From positions 1,459,001 through 1,523,000 of the forward strand of contig NZ_JAZHRR010000001.1 of assembly GCF_036924515.1 (NCBI RefSeq): DNA of 64,000 bases. The letters are read 5' to 3'. Under the pieces are notes generated by a model that saw only the letters and a program-made list of their open reading frames with translations, had not been told where the DNA came from and searched no databases. Positions 55,096 to 63,461 of this stretch are shown piece after piece; position 1 is the first letter of the stretch, and the number at the start of each line of letters is the position of its first letter. The translations under genes and the position numbers were made by a program. The stretch comes from Bradyrhizobium sp. AZCC 1610 (GTDB lineage: Bacteria; Pseudomonadota; Alphaproteobacteria; Rhizobiales; Xanthobacteraceae).

Positions 55096-57137
55096 TGTTC
55101 AGGATAGGCGTTGACGTCGGCGGGACCTACACCGATCTCGTGGCCACCGATGAGAGCGGGCAGACGATATTTGCAAAATCGCCATCGACCCCGGCGGATC
55201 AATCCATCGGCGTGATGGCGGGCCTGGAAGAACTGGCGCGGCGGCTGCACGTCACACGCGCGGAAATGCTGGCCGCGACCGACCGGCTGGTTCACGGCAC
55301 CACGGTTGCCACCAATGCGCTGCTGGAGCGCAAAGGCGCAAAAGTCGCCCTGCTCACGACCGAGAGCCACCGCGACGTCATCGAGATGCGCGAGGGTCTC
55401 AAGCCCGATCGGTACGACCTGCGCTCGCCGCCGCCGGAGCCGCTGGTGCCGCGCGAACGGCGCTTTGGCGTCAGGGAGCGGCTCAAGGCGAACGGCCAGG
55501 TGCTGATTCCGCCGGATGCGAAATCGCTCGACGACGCGATTGCCGGGGTCAGGCAATCAGGCGCGACATCGGTCGCGGTGTGCTTCCTGCATTCCTATCT
55601 CAATCCTGTTCATGAACTCGCCGCCGTCGAGCGGCTGACGCAGGCGCTGCCGGATATCAGCATCTCGCGCTCCAGCGACGTGCTGCCGCAGATCAAGGAA
55701 TATGAACGCGTCTCGACCACGATCGTGAACGCCTATGTCGAGCCGATCGTGCGGCGCTATCTGACCAACCTCGAAGCTCGGCTCGGCGAGGCCGGCTTCA
55801 AGGGCAGTCTGTTTGTCGTGCTGTCGCATGGCGGCATGGCCCCCGTCGAGGAAGCCTCGCGGCTTGCCGCGGGCACGGTGCTGTCGGGCCCCGCGGGCGG
55901 CATGTCCGGCGGGCGGCGCTGTTCTGATCTGGTCGGCATTCCCGACCTGGTGCCGTTCGACATGGGCGGCACCTCTACCGACATCTCGCTGATAACAGGG
56001 GGGCAGGCGTCGCTCTCCGCCGACGGCATGCTGGCTGGCCAACGCATCGCGCTGCGCAGCCTCGACATTGCGAGCATCGCCGCCGGCGGCGGCTCGATCG
56101 CCAGCGTCGATGCCAGCCGCACGCTGCGGGTGGGGCCGGAAAGCGCGGGCTCGGTGCCGGGCCCGGCTTGCTACGGCAATGGCGGCTTGGCCGCGACCGT
56201 CACCGACGCCAATGTCGTGCTCGGCTATCTCGATGCCGCAGCCTTCATGGGCGGCAAGCGGCCGCTCGACCGCGCGGCGTCGGAAGCCGCAGTCGACCGC
56301 GTTGCGAAGTCGATGGAACTGTCGCGCCTGGAGGCCGCCGCCGGCATCTACCGCATGATCAATCTCAACATGGCCGATGGCATCCGCCTGATGACGCTGC
56401 GTCGCGGCGTCGATCCGCGCAAATTTGCGCTGTTGAGTTTCGGCGGCGCGGCAGGCCTGCACGCCGCGGAAGTGGCGCGCGAACTCGAGATCAAGCGCAT
56501 CATCGTGCCGACGGTGGCCTCGGTGCTATCGGCCTGGGGCATGCTGACCAGCGATCTCCGCTACGAGGTCAGCCGCACGCATTACGGCGCGGCCGCCCGC
56601 ATCACCGCTGATGAAGTGGGCGAACTCTTTGCCGGACTGGAGCAGCAGGCGGCCGGCCGGCTTCGCTCATGGTTCAACGGAAAGATTTCGATCGAGCGCT
56701 CCGCCGAGATGCGCTACGGCGAACAGATTTTTGAAATCGACGTCTCGCTGGATGGCCTCGACTGGAACGCGCCTGATCTGGTGGACCAGATCGAGGACCG
56801 CTTTCACGTCAGGCACGAGGAATTGTACACCTACGCCTCGCGCGGCCAGGAAGTCGTCTTCGTAAACGCCCGCGTCGCCGCCGTCGGCGAAGTCGCGCGG
56901 CAGGACGAGACCGCGCGGGAGGCCGCGACATCCAGCACCTGTGCGCCACGCAACCGGCGGCAAGCCTTCTTCGGCGGCTGGCGCGAAGTCCCGGTCTATG
57001 CGCTCGACGAGCTGCGGCCCGGGCACACTTTGACGGGCCCTGCAATCATCGAAGCCGAGACCACGACCGTGCTCGTCGAATCTGGCGACCGCGTCACGGT
57101 CAATGCGTTGGGCTGGCTGGATATTTCGCTGCGCTGA
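55092..57137 (+). CDS. hyuA: hydantoinase A / oxoprolinase-type alpha subunit
   Basis: 681-residue HyuA-family ATPase-fold subunit. The actin-like phosphate loops are visible at RIGVDVGGTYTDLV and DMGGTSTDISLI, with HGTTVATNALLERKG between them. Its length is normal for the stand-alone alpha subunit. The ATG at 55092 overlaps hyuB; the second ATG at 55095 is an alternative. It likely forms the ATP-dependent half of the pair, and ends 4 bases before the second type 1 repeat. Confidence 0.92.
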   Translation: MMFRIGVDVGGTYTDLVATDESGQTIFAKSPSTPADQSIGVMAGLEELARRLHVTRAEMLAATDRLVHGTTVATNALLERKGAKVALLTTESHRDVIEMREGLKPDRYDLRSPPPEPLVPRERRFGVRERLKANGQVLIPPDAKSLDDAIAGVRQSGATSVAVCFLHSYLNPVHELAAVERLTQALPDISISRSSDVLPQIKEYERVSTTIVNAYVEPIVRRYLTNLEARLGEAGFKGSLFVVLSHGGMAPVEEASRLAAGTVLSGPAGGMSGGRRCSDLVGIPDLVPFDMGGTSTDISLITGGQASLSADGMLAGQRIALRSLDIASIAAGGGSIASVDASRTLRVGPESAGSVPGPACYGNGGLAATVTDANVVLGYLDAAAFMGGKRPLDRAASEAAVDRVAKSMELSRLEAAAGIYRMINLNMADGIRLMTLRRGVDPRKFALLSFGGAAGLHAAEVARELEIKRIIVPTVASVLSAWGMLTSDLRYEVSRTHYGAAARITADEVGELFAGLEQQAAGRLRSWFNGKISIERSAEMRYGEQIFEIDVSLDGLDWNAPDLVDQIEDRFHVRHEELYTYASRGQEVVFVNARVAAVGEVARQDETAREAATSSTCAPRNRRQAFFGGWREVPVYALDELRPGHTLTGPAIIEAETTTVLVESGDRVTVNALGWLDISLR

Positions 57138-57140
57138 TAT

Positions 57141-57221
57141 GTAGGATGGGTGGAGCGAAGCGATACCCATCAACTTTGTGCGCTGTCATTGATGGGTATC
57201 GCTGCGCTCCACCCATCCTAC
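57141..57221. repeat. palindromic repeat type 1, copy B
   Basis: 81-bp hairpin element matching copies A and C, between the hyuA stop and the convergent small secreted protein gene. Confidence 0.88.
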
Positions 57222-57248
57222 GGGCTACGTTGCTGCTCAATCGGTGCA

Positions 57249-57593
57249 TTACCGGTTGCGGCCTCTACACGGCCAATCTCGACCATGTATGCGGCCAAGA
57301 CCCAATTCGTTCGCCAGCCACAACGGAACCGTTGCCTCTTGAGGCCCTTCGCGTATCACCGGCACCACGGGCCCGCCGCATGGATCGACCCGGTCGTCCT
57401 CAGGGCGATAACGATATCGTGGAACAATATTGTAATCCCAATAGGGAGTTGGCGTTACGATGGGCACCCTGATGATGGGCCTTGCTCGTGGTTCACGAAC
57501 GACTTGGGCCGTCTGCGCATGCGCTACGGTACCAAACGTGCCCAGGCTACACAGGACCAGGGCCGTTCCCAAAGCTACGATCGTTATCCTCAT
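57249..57593 (-). CDS. small secreted hypothetical protein
   Basis: 114 residues from ATG 57593, which has a perfect AAGGAGG site. It has a signal peptide (hydrophobic VALGTALVLCSLGTFGTVAHAQ). The mature part is Pro/Arg/Tyr-rich (PTPYWDYNIVPRYRYRPEDD) with two cysteines. I recognise no family. Good translation signals argue that it is real despite its size. It converges on hyuA through the type 1 repeat. Confidence 0.65.
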   Translation of the reverse strand: MRITIVALGTALVLCSLGTFGTVAHAQTAQVVREPRARPIIRVPIVTPTPYWDYNIVPRYRYRPEDDRVDPCGGPVVPVIREGPQEATVPLWLANELGLGRIHGRDWPCRGRNR

Positions 57594-57854
57594 GCCTCGA
57601 CCTCCTTGCCACACACTGCTTAGATGCAAATCGGATATCCAGCGATGTTCGAATTCGTGCCGCTGCTGAGGGTATATCGGACATCAAACACGCCTGAACC
57701 GCAACGTCTCATTTTATGAAGATTGGCGATCCATGTGGCCTGGCAATGCCGCGCCGCCAACATTTCATTTTAACAACCTGAACTCCCGCGCTATCATTGT
57801 CATCGCTGGGTGGCGTCACGAGCTCTGAACAGCTCGGGTTCGAGGGCCGCGTTG

Positions 57855-59084
57855 ATGAAAACAAGAATAAAATGGCTGTCACCAGCCTTCTTCACTGCAT
57901 TGTTGCTGGCATCGATTTGGCTCGCCCCGCCAACCCGCGCTGCCGGTGTGACAGACACCGAAATCCGCATCGGCAACATCATGCCCTATACCGGGCCATT
58001 GGCCGCGTTCGCTTCGATCGGCAGGGCTGAAGCCGCCTATTTCGACATGGTCAACGAGCGCGGCGGCATCAACGGGCGCAAGATCAAATTCATCTCGCGC
58101 GACGACAGCTCCAATCCGAGAACGGCGGTCGAGCACACCCGTGAACTGGTCGAGCAGGAGCGCGTGCACCTGATGTTCGGATCGTTCGGCACGCCGAGCA
58201 ATCTGGCGACGCGAACCTTTCTCAATGAGAGGAATATCCCACAGCTCTTTGTCGCCTCCGGCGACGAGGAGTGGGCGCATCCGAAGCGATTTCCATGGAC
58301 GATGGGCTGGCAGCCGACGTTCCGGGCCGAGGGGCGGATTTATGCTAATTACATCCAGGCTGCCTATCCGAGCAGGAAGATAGCCGTGCTGTGGCAGAAC
58401 GACCAGTTTGGTCGCGATCTGTTCCGGGGATTGCAGGAGGGCCTCGGCCTCACCGCCAACATGATCGTGGCCGATATCGCTATTGAGGCTGATATGTCGA
58501 TCGATACCCAGGTTGACATCCTCAAGAACTCCGGTGCTGAAGTGCTTGTGCTCAATTGCGCGCCGCCGATCTCGGCGCGTGCGATCCGCAGGGCGGCCGA
58601 ACTGGGTTGGCATCCACAGTTGTTGCTGGTCAATGCGGCGGCTTCGATCGCGAACGCGCTGAGACCGGCGGGGCTTCAGAATTCCGTCGGCGTGATCTCG
58701 ACCTCGTTCCTGAAGGACGCCGGCGACACCGCCTGGAAGGAAGACCCTGCCATCAAGGACTGGCTAGCGTTCATGGACAAATATTATCCCGACGGCGACA
58801 AGGCGGATAGCTACGCCATCTTCGGCTATGCGGCGGCGGCCACCCTGGTCCAGGTGTTGACCCAGTGCGGCGACGACCTGTCGCGCGAGAACATCATGCG
58901 GCAGGCGGTGTCGCTCAGGAATTACCACAGTCCGGTCGCGCTTCCGGGAATTGCGATCAACACCGGCCCGGCCGACTTCCACCCGATCGAGCAGATGCGG
59001 TTGGTGCAGTTCGACGGCAATTCCTGGCAGCCGATCGGCGACGTGATCGAGAGCGCGTTTGCGAGCGCGCCGGGCGATAAGTGA
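57855..59084 (+). CDS. ABC substrate-binding protein, branched-chain amino acid (LivK) family
   Basis: 409 residues with a signal peptide from MKTRIKWLSPAFFTALLL to about PTRAA. The mature protein begins TDTEIRIGNIMPYTGPLAAFASIG, typical of family 6 binding proteins, with VLWQNDQFGRDLFRGL in the second lobe. No permease or ATPase is adjacent, so it is an orphan receptor or serves a distant transporter. ATG 57855 fits the signal peptide; a GTG at 57810 would add 15 residues. The ligand may be an amide or aromatic acid. Confidence 0.88.
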   Translation: MKTRIKWLSPAFFTALLLASIWLAPPTRAAGVTDTEIRIGNIMPYTGPLAAFASIGRAEAAYFDMVNERGGINGRKIKFISRDDSSNPRTAVEHTRELVEQERVHLMFGSFGTPSNLATRTFLNERNIPQLFVASGDEEWAHPKRFPWTMGWQPTFRAEGRIYANYIQAAYPSRKIAVLWQNDQFGRDLFRGLQEGLGLTANMIVADIAIEADMSIDTQVDILKNSGAEVLVLNCAPPISARAIRRAAELGWHPQLLLVNAAASIANALRPAGLQNSVGVISTSFLKDAGDTAWKEDPAIKDWLAFMDKYYPDGDKADSYAIFGYAAAATLVQVLTQCGDDLSRENIMRQAVSLRNYHSPVALPGIAINTGPADFHPIEQMRLVQFDGNSWQPIGDVIESAFASAPGDK

Positions 59085-59094
59085 TGGCGACTAT

Positions 59095-59175
59095 GTAGGA
59101 TGGGTGGAGCGAAGCGATACCCATCAGCGTCTTGCGCGGCGATTGATGGGTATCGCTTCGCTCCACCCATCCTAC
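59095..59175. repeat. palindromic repeat type 1, copy C
   Basis: 81-bp hairpin element like copies A and B, located between the stops of two convergent genes, where it could terminate both transcripts. Confidence 0.88.
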
Positions 59176-59185
59176 GTATCGGCCG

Positions 59186-60400
59186 CTACTTCTTCTGCCC
59201 GTAATTCAACAGCCCGCCCTTGCTCTTCGGCGGGTGGGCGCGCAGGCCTTCCTCGTTGGGTTCGGTGCCCCAGCCGGGGCGATCCGGCATGATGAGATGG
59301 CCGTCGACGATCTCGGGCACATGCGTGAACAGCTCGTGGTCCCATGCCAGGCGGTCGATATCGGTTTCCATGATGCGCAAATTTGGCACGGCGGCCGAGA
59401 AATGCGCGTTCTGCATGGTGCAGAGGTGGCCGTAGAAATTATGCGGGGCGACGTTGACCTCGAAATGCTCGGCGGCGGCGGCGATCTTCATCGATTGCCA
59501 CACCCCGTTCCACGGCGTGTCGATGATCGCCACATCCATCGCCTGTTCGTTGAAGTAGGGCAGGAATTCGCGCAAGCCTAATAGTGTCTCGCAGGATGAG
59601 ACCGGGTGCGGGCTCTGGCGGCGGATGTAGCCGAGCGCCTGCGGATTGAAGGTGTCGATCTCGACCCAGAACAAGTCCATGTCCTTGATGGCGCGCAGGA
59701 TCTTCAGATACCCTTCCGTCTTGGCGTTGAAGTTGAGGTCGAGCAGCAGGTCGACGTCAGGCCCGGCGCCGTCGCGGATCGCCTCGAGGTGTATGCAGAG
59801 ATTGCGCAGCACCTTGCGGTCAACATTGATCTCCGGCTCGAATGGCGAGCCGAAGCCGGGCCGCCAGCCCTGCGGCTTGCCGTCGGTGTAGACGAAGATG
59901 TTGGTCTTCATCGCCGTAAAGCCCTTCTCGCGGACCTCGTTGCCGATCGATTTGACGCCATCGAGGCTGGTGATCGCCGGCTTGAACCAGTCGGGATGGT
60001 TGATGCGCCAGGTCGCGCAATGCGACCAGTAGACCCGGATGCGGTCGCGGATCTTGCCGCCGAGCAGCTCGTAGCAGGGCACACCCAGCGACTTGGCCTT
60101 GACGTCGAGCAGCGCGTTCTCGATGGCGCCAAGTGCCAGCGCTACCACGCCGCCCGCGGCCGGCCGCGTCGCGGCAAACAGTTCCGCATGGATCCGCTCG
60201 TGCTGGAAGGCGTTCTTGCCGACCACGCGCGCCCCGAGACGCTCGATCGCCGCGGTCACGCCGGGTGCGCCAAAGCCCTCGTCATATTCGCTCCAGCCGA
60301 CGATACCGTCCTCGGTCATGATCTTGACGAAGTGGTAGTTGCGCCAGCCGGCGTCGCAGGCGAGCGTTTCGACGCTTCTTACGGTGGTGGCTTTTTTCAT
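59186..60400 (-). CDS. enolase-superfamily (mandelate racemase / muconate lactonizing) protein
   Basis: 404 residues. The N-terminal capping domain precedes AKSLGVPCYELLGGKIRDRIRVY. Metal ligands are likely the acids in LLDLNFNAKT, FWVEIDTFNP and SCETLLG, and a catalytic histidine is plausible in NVAPHNFYGH. Members dehydrate or epimerise sugar acids and related carboxylates; the substrate cannot be fixed. CAGGAAA precedes ATG 60400. It lies downstream of the amidohydrolase gene on the same strand, with 178 bases between them. Confidence 0.88.
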   Translation of the reverse strand: MKKATTVRSVETLACDAGWRNYHFVKIMTEDGIVGWSEYDEGFGAPGVTAAIERLGARVVGKNAFQHERIHAELFAATRPAAGGVVALALGAIENALLDVKAKSLGVPCYELLGGKIRDRIRVYWSHCATWRINHPDWFKPAITSLDGVKSIGNEVREKGFTAMKTNIFVYTDGKPQGWRPGFGSPFEPEINVDRKVLRNLCIHLEAIRDGAGPDVDLLLDLNFNAKTEGYLKILRAIKDMDLFWVEIDTFNPQALGYIRRQSPHPVSSCETLLGLREFLPYFNEQAMDVAIIDTPWNGVWQSMKIAAAAEHFEVNVAPHNFYGHLCTMQNAHFSAAVPNLRIMETDIDRLAWDHELFTHVPEIVDGHLIMPDRPGWGTEPNEEGLRAHPPKSKGGLLNYGQKK

Positions 60401-60578
60401 GATTTCCTGCCCCGGGCTTGTTGTTGTGGTTGGCCGATAACAACAATGGATTGGCGGGGCCGTCAATTGCAGGGCAGCGCATAAGGGCAGAGCATGGCCT
60501 GCATGGTTTGCCCCGTGCCGCGAAGCATTGGCTCCTTCGTCGGTCGGGTGACCCGGGCATGACGAGGTAGCGGACCGG

Positions 60579-61820
60579 CTATGCTTGCGGCGGAAACAGC
60601 GTCGGCTTCCGCCGCTCGAACACCTGCCGCCCGTTCTTGAATCCCATCAGCATGTCGGGCAGTTCCGCAATTGCGTTGGTCCCGCTGTCGGTGTCGAGGA
60701 TGACCAGATCGGCCGGGTTACCCGGCGCGATACCATAGTCCCGCAGGTTCATCAGCCGCGCCGGCAGCTCGGTGACGAGATCGAGGCAGGCATCGAACTC
60801 GCTGATCCCGGCATGCGCGACATTGGCGTAGAAATTCGCCATCCGCAGCAGCGAGGCATCGCCGAACGGGGTGAAGGGATTGAGCACATTGTTGGTCGCG
60901 ACCGAACACACGACGCCGTTCTCGACGAGCTTGTGCGCCACTGTCAGCCCGCGCGGCGCATTATGCGTGGCGTCGCGGCCCATCAGATAGAGATCGGTCG
61001 CGGGCAGCACGGTCACGGCGACGCCTGATTTGGCCAGCCGCACTGCGGCTGCCTTCAGCCGGTCTGGCGGCAGCGCGGACAGTTTCGTGGCATGACCGAT
61101 CGCGACGCGGCCCTGGTAGTTGCGCCGTTCGGTCTGCCGGCAGACCTCTTCGAGATGCCACCACGACGGATCGAGATCGAAGTCGAGGTGCAAATCGATA
61201 TCGACATCGAACTCCTGCGCCAGGTCGAAGATTTTTTCGAGATGCGCATTCGGGTCGGTGTCCATATAGGGGCAGCCGCCGATCGCTTCGCCGCCGTCGC
61301 GCAGCGCGGCGACCAGGAGTTTCTCGGCGCCGGGATCGTTGGTCAGGCCTTCCTGCGGAAACACGCAGATCGAGAGATCGATCGCCCAGGCATAGTCGTG
61401 CTTCAGCGCCTTGACCGCTTCGAAGCCGCGCAAGCCGATGCGCGGATCGATTTCCACATGGGTGCGCATGCGGGTGGTGCCGTGAACGATGGCGCGCTCG
61501 ATCACCCGAGCGCCGCGGGCATAGACGTCTTCCACGGTGAAATCGCGTTTCATCGCCGCGACCGCGGCGATGGCTTCGTTGACGCTGCCGTGATCGTGTC
61601 CGCAGCGGCCGAGCAGGCAGGCCTTGTCGAGGTGGATGTGCGTATCGACGAAGCCGGGCAGGGCCAATTTGCCGCCGACATCGATCTCGGCCGCTTCGCA
61701 GGCAAGCCGCGGTTCGATGGCGACGATACGCCCGCCGGCGACGCCGATATCGACCGGGATGGCTGAGGACCGGGTTCTGGCGTTGCGGAAGATCAGGTCG
61801 AAGGCGGGTTTCGCAGTCAT
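60579..61820 (-). CDS. amidohydrolase, cytosine-deaminase-like
   Basis: 413-residue metal-dependent hydrolase. The first metal motif is DTHIHLDKACLLGR, the barrel continues with DIDLHLDFDLD and IGHATKLSAL, and the final metal aspartate is probably in SVATNNVLNPF. This branch includes cytosine deaminase and N-isopropylammelide hydrolase (AtzC). No signal peptide. Divergent from the NTF2-like gene with shared TGCATGCA. It probably deaminates or hydrolyses a heterocycle. Confidence 0.87.
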   Translation of the reverse strand: MTAKPAFDLIFRNARTRSSAIPVDIGVAGGRIVAIEPRLACEAAEIDVGGKLALPGFVDTHIHLDKACLLGRCGHDHGSVNEAIAAVAAMKRDFTVEDVYARGARVIERAIVHGTTRMRTHVEIDPRIGLRGFEAVKALKHDYAWAIDLSICVFPQEGLTNDPGAEKLLVAALRDGGEAIGGCPYMDTDPNAHLEKIFDLAQEFDVDIDLHLDFDLDPSWWHLEEVCRQTERRNYQGRVAIGHATKLSALPPDRLKAAAVRLAKSGVAVTVLPATDLYLMGRDATHNAPRGLTVAHKLVENGVVCSVATNNVLNPFTPFGDASLLRMANFYANVAHAGISEFDACLDLVTELPARLMNLRDYGIAPGNPADLVILDTDSGTNAIAELPDMLMGFKNGRQVFERRKPTLFPPQA

Positions 61821-61900
61821 GAGACCGAACCTAGCGGAACGGCGGCTGCCGGGCAGCTCCAGATTGTGTGCAGTTTTGAGGCTGAATTGTTCAAAATATG

Positions 61901-61908
61901 TGCATGCA
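61901..61908. promoter_or_regulatory. TGCATGCA motif, copy 1
   Basis: Palindromic octamer in TGCATGCAGTT between the divergent amidohydrolase and NTF2-like genes, 46 bases before the latter. A degenerate copy (GTGTGCAGTT) is 30 bases upstream. Likely operator for the GntR protein encoded at 62512-63324. Confidence 0.5.
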
Positions 61909-61954
61909 GTTCTGTGTCCCGATTGTAGTATTCGCGCGAGCAGGAGAGACCGCC

Positions 61955-62374
61955 ATGTCCGTTGCCGCCAAAGCCGAACCCAAGGGAATGTCAGACGCCG
62001 AAGTGGTCGAGGCCTACCTCACGGCGTCGATGATCCCGGATCCCGAGGCGGCCGCCGCCTATATGAAGCCCGGCACGGTCATCACTTTCACCGGCGGCCG
62101 CGAGTTCGATCATCCACGTGGGCCGACCGGCTTCAACGCGCGGCGCTATCGCTGGGTCAAGAAGAAGATGGACCGCTTCGACGTCTGTCCGGGCGCGGAC
62201 GAGACCGCCGTTTACAGCATCGGCACGCTCTACGGCGAGTGGCTCGACGGCACGCCGTTCGAAGGCAACCGCTACGTCGATCGCTTCGTCGTCAGGAGCG
62301 GCCAGATCGTGAAGATGGATGTCTGGAACGATAGCGCCGAGCGGATTCTAGTGCAGATGGGGATCGAGGCGTGA
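61955..62374 (+). CDS. NTF2/SnoaL-like protein
   Basis: 139-residue cytosolic protein of the NTF2-like fold: a helical start VVEAYLTASMIPDPEAAAAYM, then strands including VYSIGTLYGEWLDGTPFEGNRYVDRFVV. Family members are often isomerases, dehydratases or helper subunits. ATG 61955 is preceded by CAGGAGAG. The shared promoter region suggests a joint function with the divergent amidohydrolase. It ends just before the third type 2 repeat. Confidence 0.8.
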   Translation: MSVAAKAEPKGMSDAEVVEAYLTASMIPDPEAAAAYMKPGTVITFTGGREFDHPRGPTGFNARRYRWVKKKMDRFDVCPGADETAVYSIGTLYGEWLDGTPFEGNRYVDRFVVRSGQIVKMDVWNDSAERILVQMGIEA

Positions 62375-62379
62375 CGTCC

Positions 62380-62506
62380 TTCCCCGGATGCTGCGCAGCA
62401 CGCCGCACTTGCGGCGTGCTGCGCTGCTGATCCGGGGTCCACCCGCCGATGCCGTGGGTCCCGGCTCTGCGGAGCAGCGTTTCACGCTGCGCCGCGTCCG
62501 GGACAC
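62380..62506. repeat. dispersed repeat type 2, copy 3
   Basis: About 127-bp copy of the element seen at 45523 and 48512, again between two convergent stops (6 bases from each). Confidence 0.85.
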
Positions 62507-62511
62507 GTCGT

Positions 62512-63324
62512 CTACCTTGCCCTGACCACCTTCGGCATTTTCACCACGCGGGCACCATCCGCCTCATCCGCGTAAGGCGCCAGAATATCCAGCAAATCGC
62601 GGCCGCGCTGCGGGGCAGGGGCTACCAGCGCGCGGCTGGCCACCGAATCCAGATGGCTGTGCATCAGGCCCATCACCTTGCTCTCGTCGCCCTTGACCAG
62701 CGCTGCGATGATCGCGCGATGCTCGTTGATCGCGCATTCCGATGAGTGCGGACGGCTGTAGAGCGACAGCGTCAGGCAGCAGCGATAGGCGACCTCGCTG
62801 ACGTAGCGAACCAGGATCGGGCTGTTCGTCATGTGGGCGAGCAGGATGTGGAATTCCGTCGCGAGGCGAATCGATACCGCGTCCGTGCCGTCGCGCGCGT
62901 GGTCCTCGGCGTCGACATGGGCGTTCAGTTCGGCGACCTGGCTCTTGGTTAGTTTGCCGGCGAGCTGGCGCACCACCAGCCGTTCGAGCTCGATCCGGAT
63001 GTCAAAGGCGTCGCGCGCTTCCTGCCAGCTTGGCGTCGCGACCACCGCAATCCGGTTGCGCCGAAGTTCGACGAGACCCTCCGCCGCCAGTTGTCCCAGC
63101 GCATGGCGGGCGATCGTGCGGCTGACGCCGAACCGCTCGCCGAGCGAATCCTCAGGGAGTTTCGCGCCGGGCTCCAGCGCCTGCTCGATGATGGCGCGGC
63201 GGAGCGCGCGGCAGATCACGCCGACCTTGTCGGACGATTCTGGGGTCTTGCTGGCGGAGCGGGGCGCCATCGGCGAATCTCTGGGACGTGCTTCGGATGG
63301 CGCTCTCTTATCACAATTGTCCAT
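62512..63324 (-). CDS. GntR/FadR-family regulator
   Basis: 270 residues from ATG 63324. A Ser/Pro/Arg-rich start precedes the winged helix (LPEDSLGERFGVSRTIARHALGQLAAEGLV), followed by an FCD ligand domain with the histidines that bind metal. A preceding TTG at 63327 adds one residue. The promoter holds a 19-bp inverted repeat touching the start codon and a TGCATGCA motif. It is divergent from an ABC ATPase, so it probably regulates that transporter, itself and the amidohydrolase region. Confidence 0.88.
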   Translation of the reverse strand: MDNCDKRAPSEARPRDSPMAPRSASKTPESSDKVGVICRALRRAIIEQALEPGAKLPEDSLGERFGVSRTIARHALGQLAAEGLVELRRNRIAVVATPSWQEARDAFDIRIELERLVVRQLAGKLTKSQVAELNAHVDAEDHARDGTDAVSIRLATEFHILLAHMTNSPILVRYVSEVAYRCCLTLSLYSRPHSSECAINEHRAIIAALVKGDESKVMGLMHSHLDSVASRALVAPAPQRGRDLLDILAPYADEADGARVVKMPKVVRAR

Positions 63325-63343
63325 CAATTGAGCGCCTCAATTG
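63325..63343. promoter_or_regulatory. inverted repeat at the GntR start (likely autoregulatory)
   Basis: CAATTGAG-CGC-CTCAATTG, perfect 8-bp arms, directly before the ATG of the leftward GntR gene. Occupation would block its own translation initiation region or transcription. Confidence 0.5.
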
Positions 63344-63349
63344 CATGCA
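63342..63349. promoter_or_regulatory. TGCATGCA motif, copy 2
   Basis: Octamer in TTGCATGCAGTTT, abutting the inverted repeat upstream of the GntR gene. Confidence 0.5.
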
Positions 63350-63444
63350 GTTTGCGGACCTAATTGCACAAAAGAGATTCGGCCAATTTGGCGGCTGGTC
63401 GCGATCTCGTTGATTTACAACGCAGGTTTTGCTGGCATCCGGCT

Positions 63445-63452
63445 TGCATGCA
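63445..63452. promoter_or_regulatory. TGCATGCA motif, copy 3
   Basis: Octamer 10 bases before the ABC ATPase ATG; a related GCGCATGCA follows inside the first codons. Confidence 0.45.
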
Positions 63453-63461
63453 CTTCCAGCC

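Noticed and set aside
53320..59175. Type 1 repeats as CRISPR units
   Set aside because: Only three copies, kilobases apart, separated by genes, and each is a self-complementary hairpin; no regular spacers.
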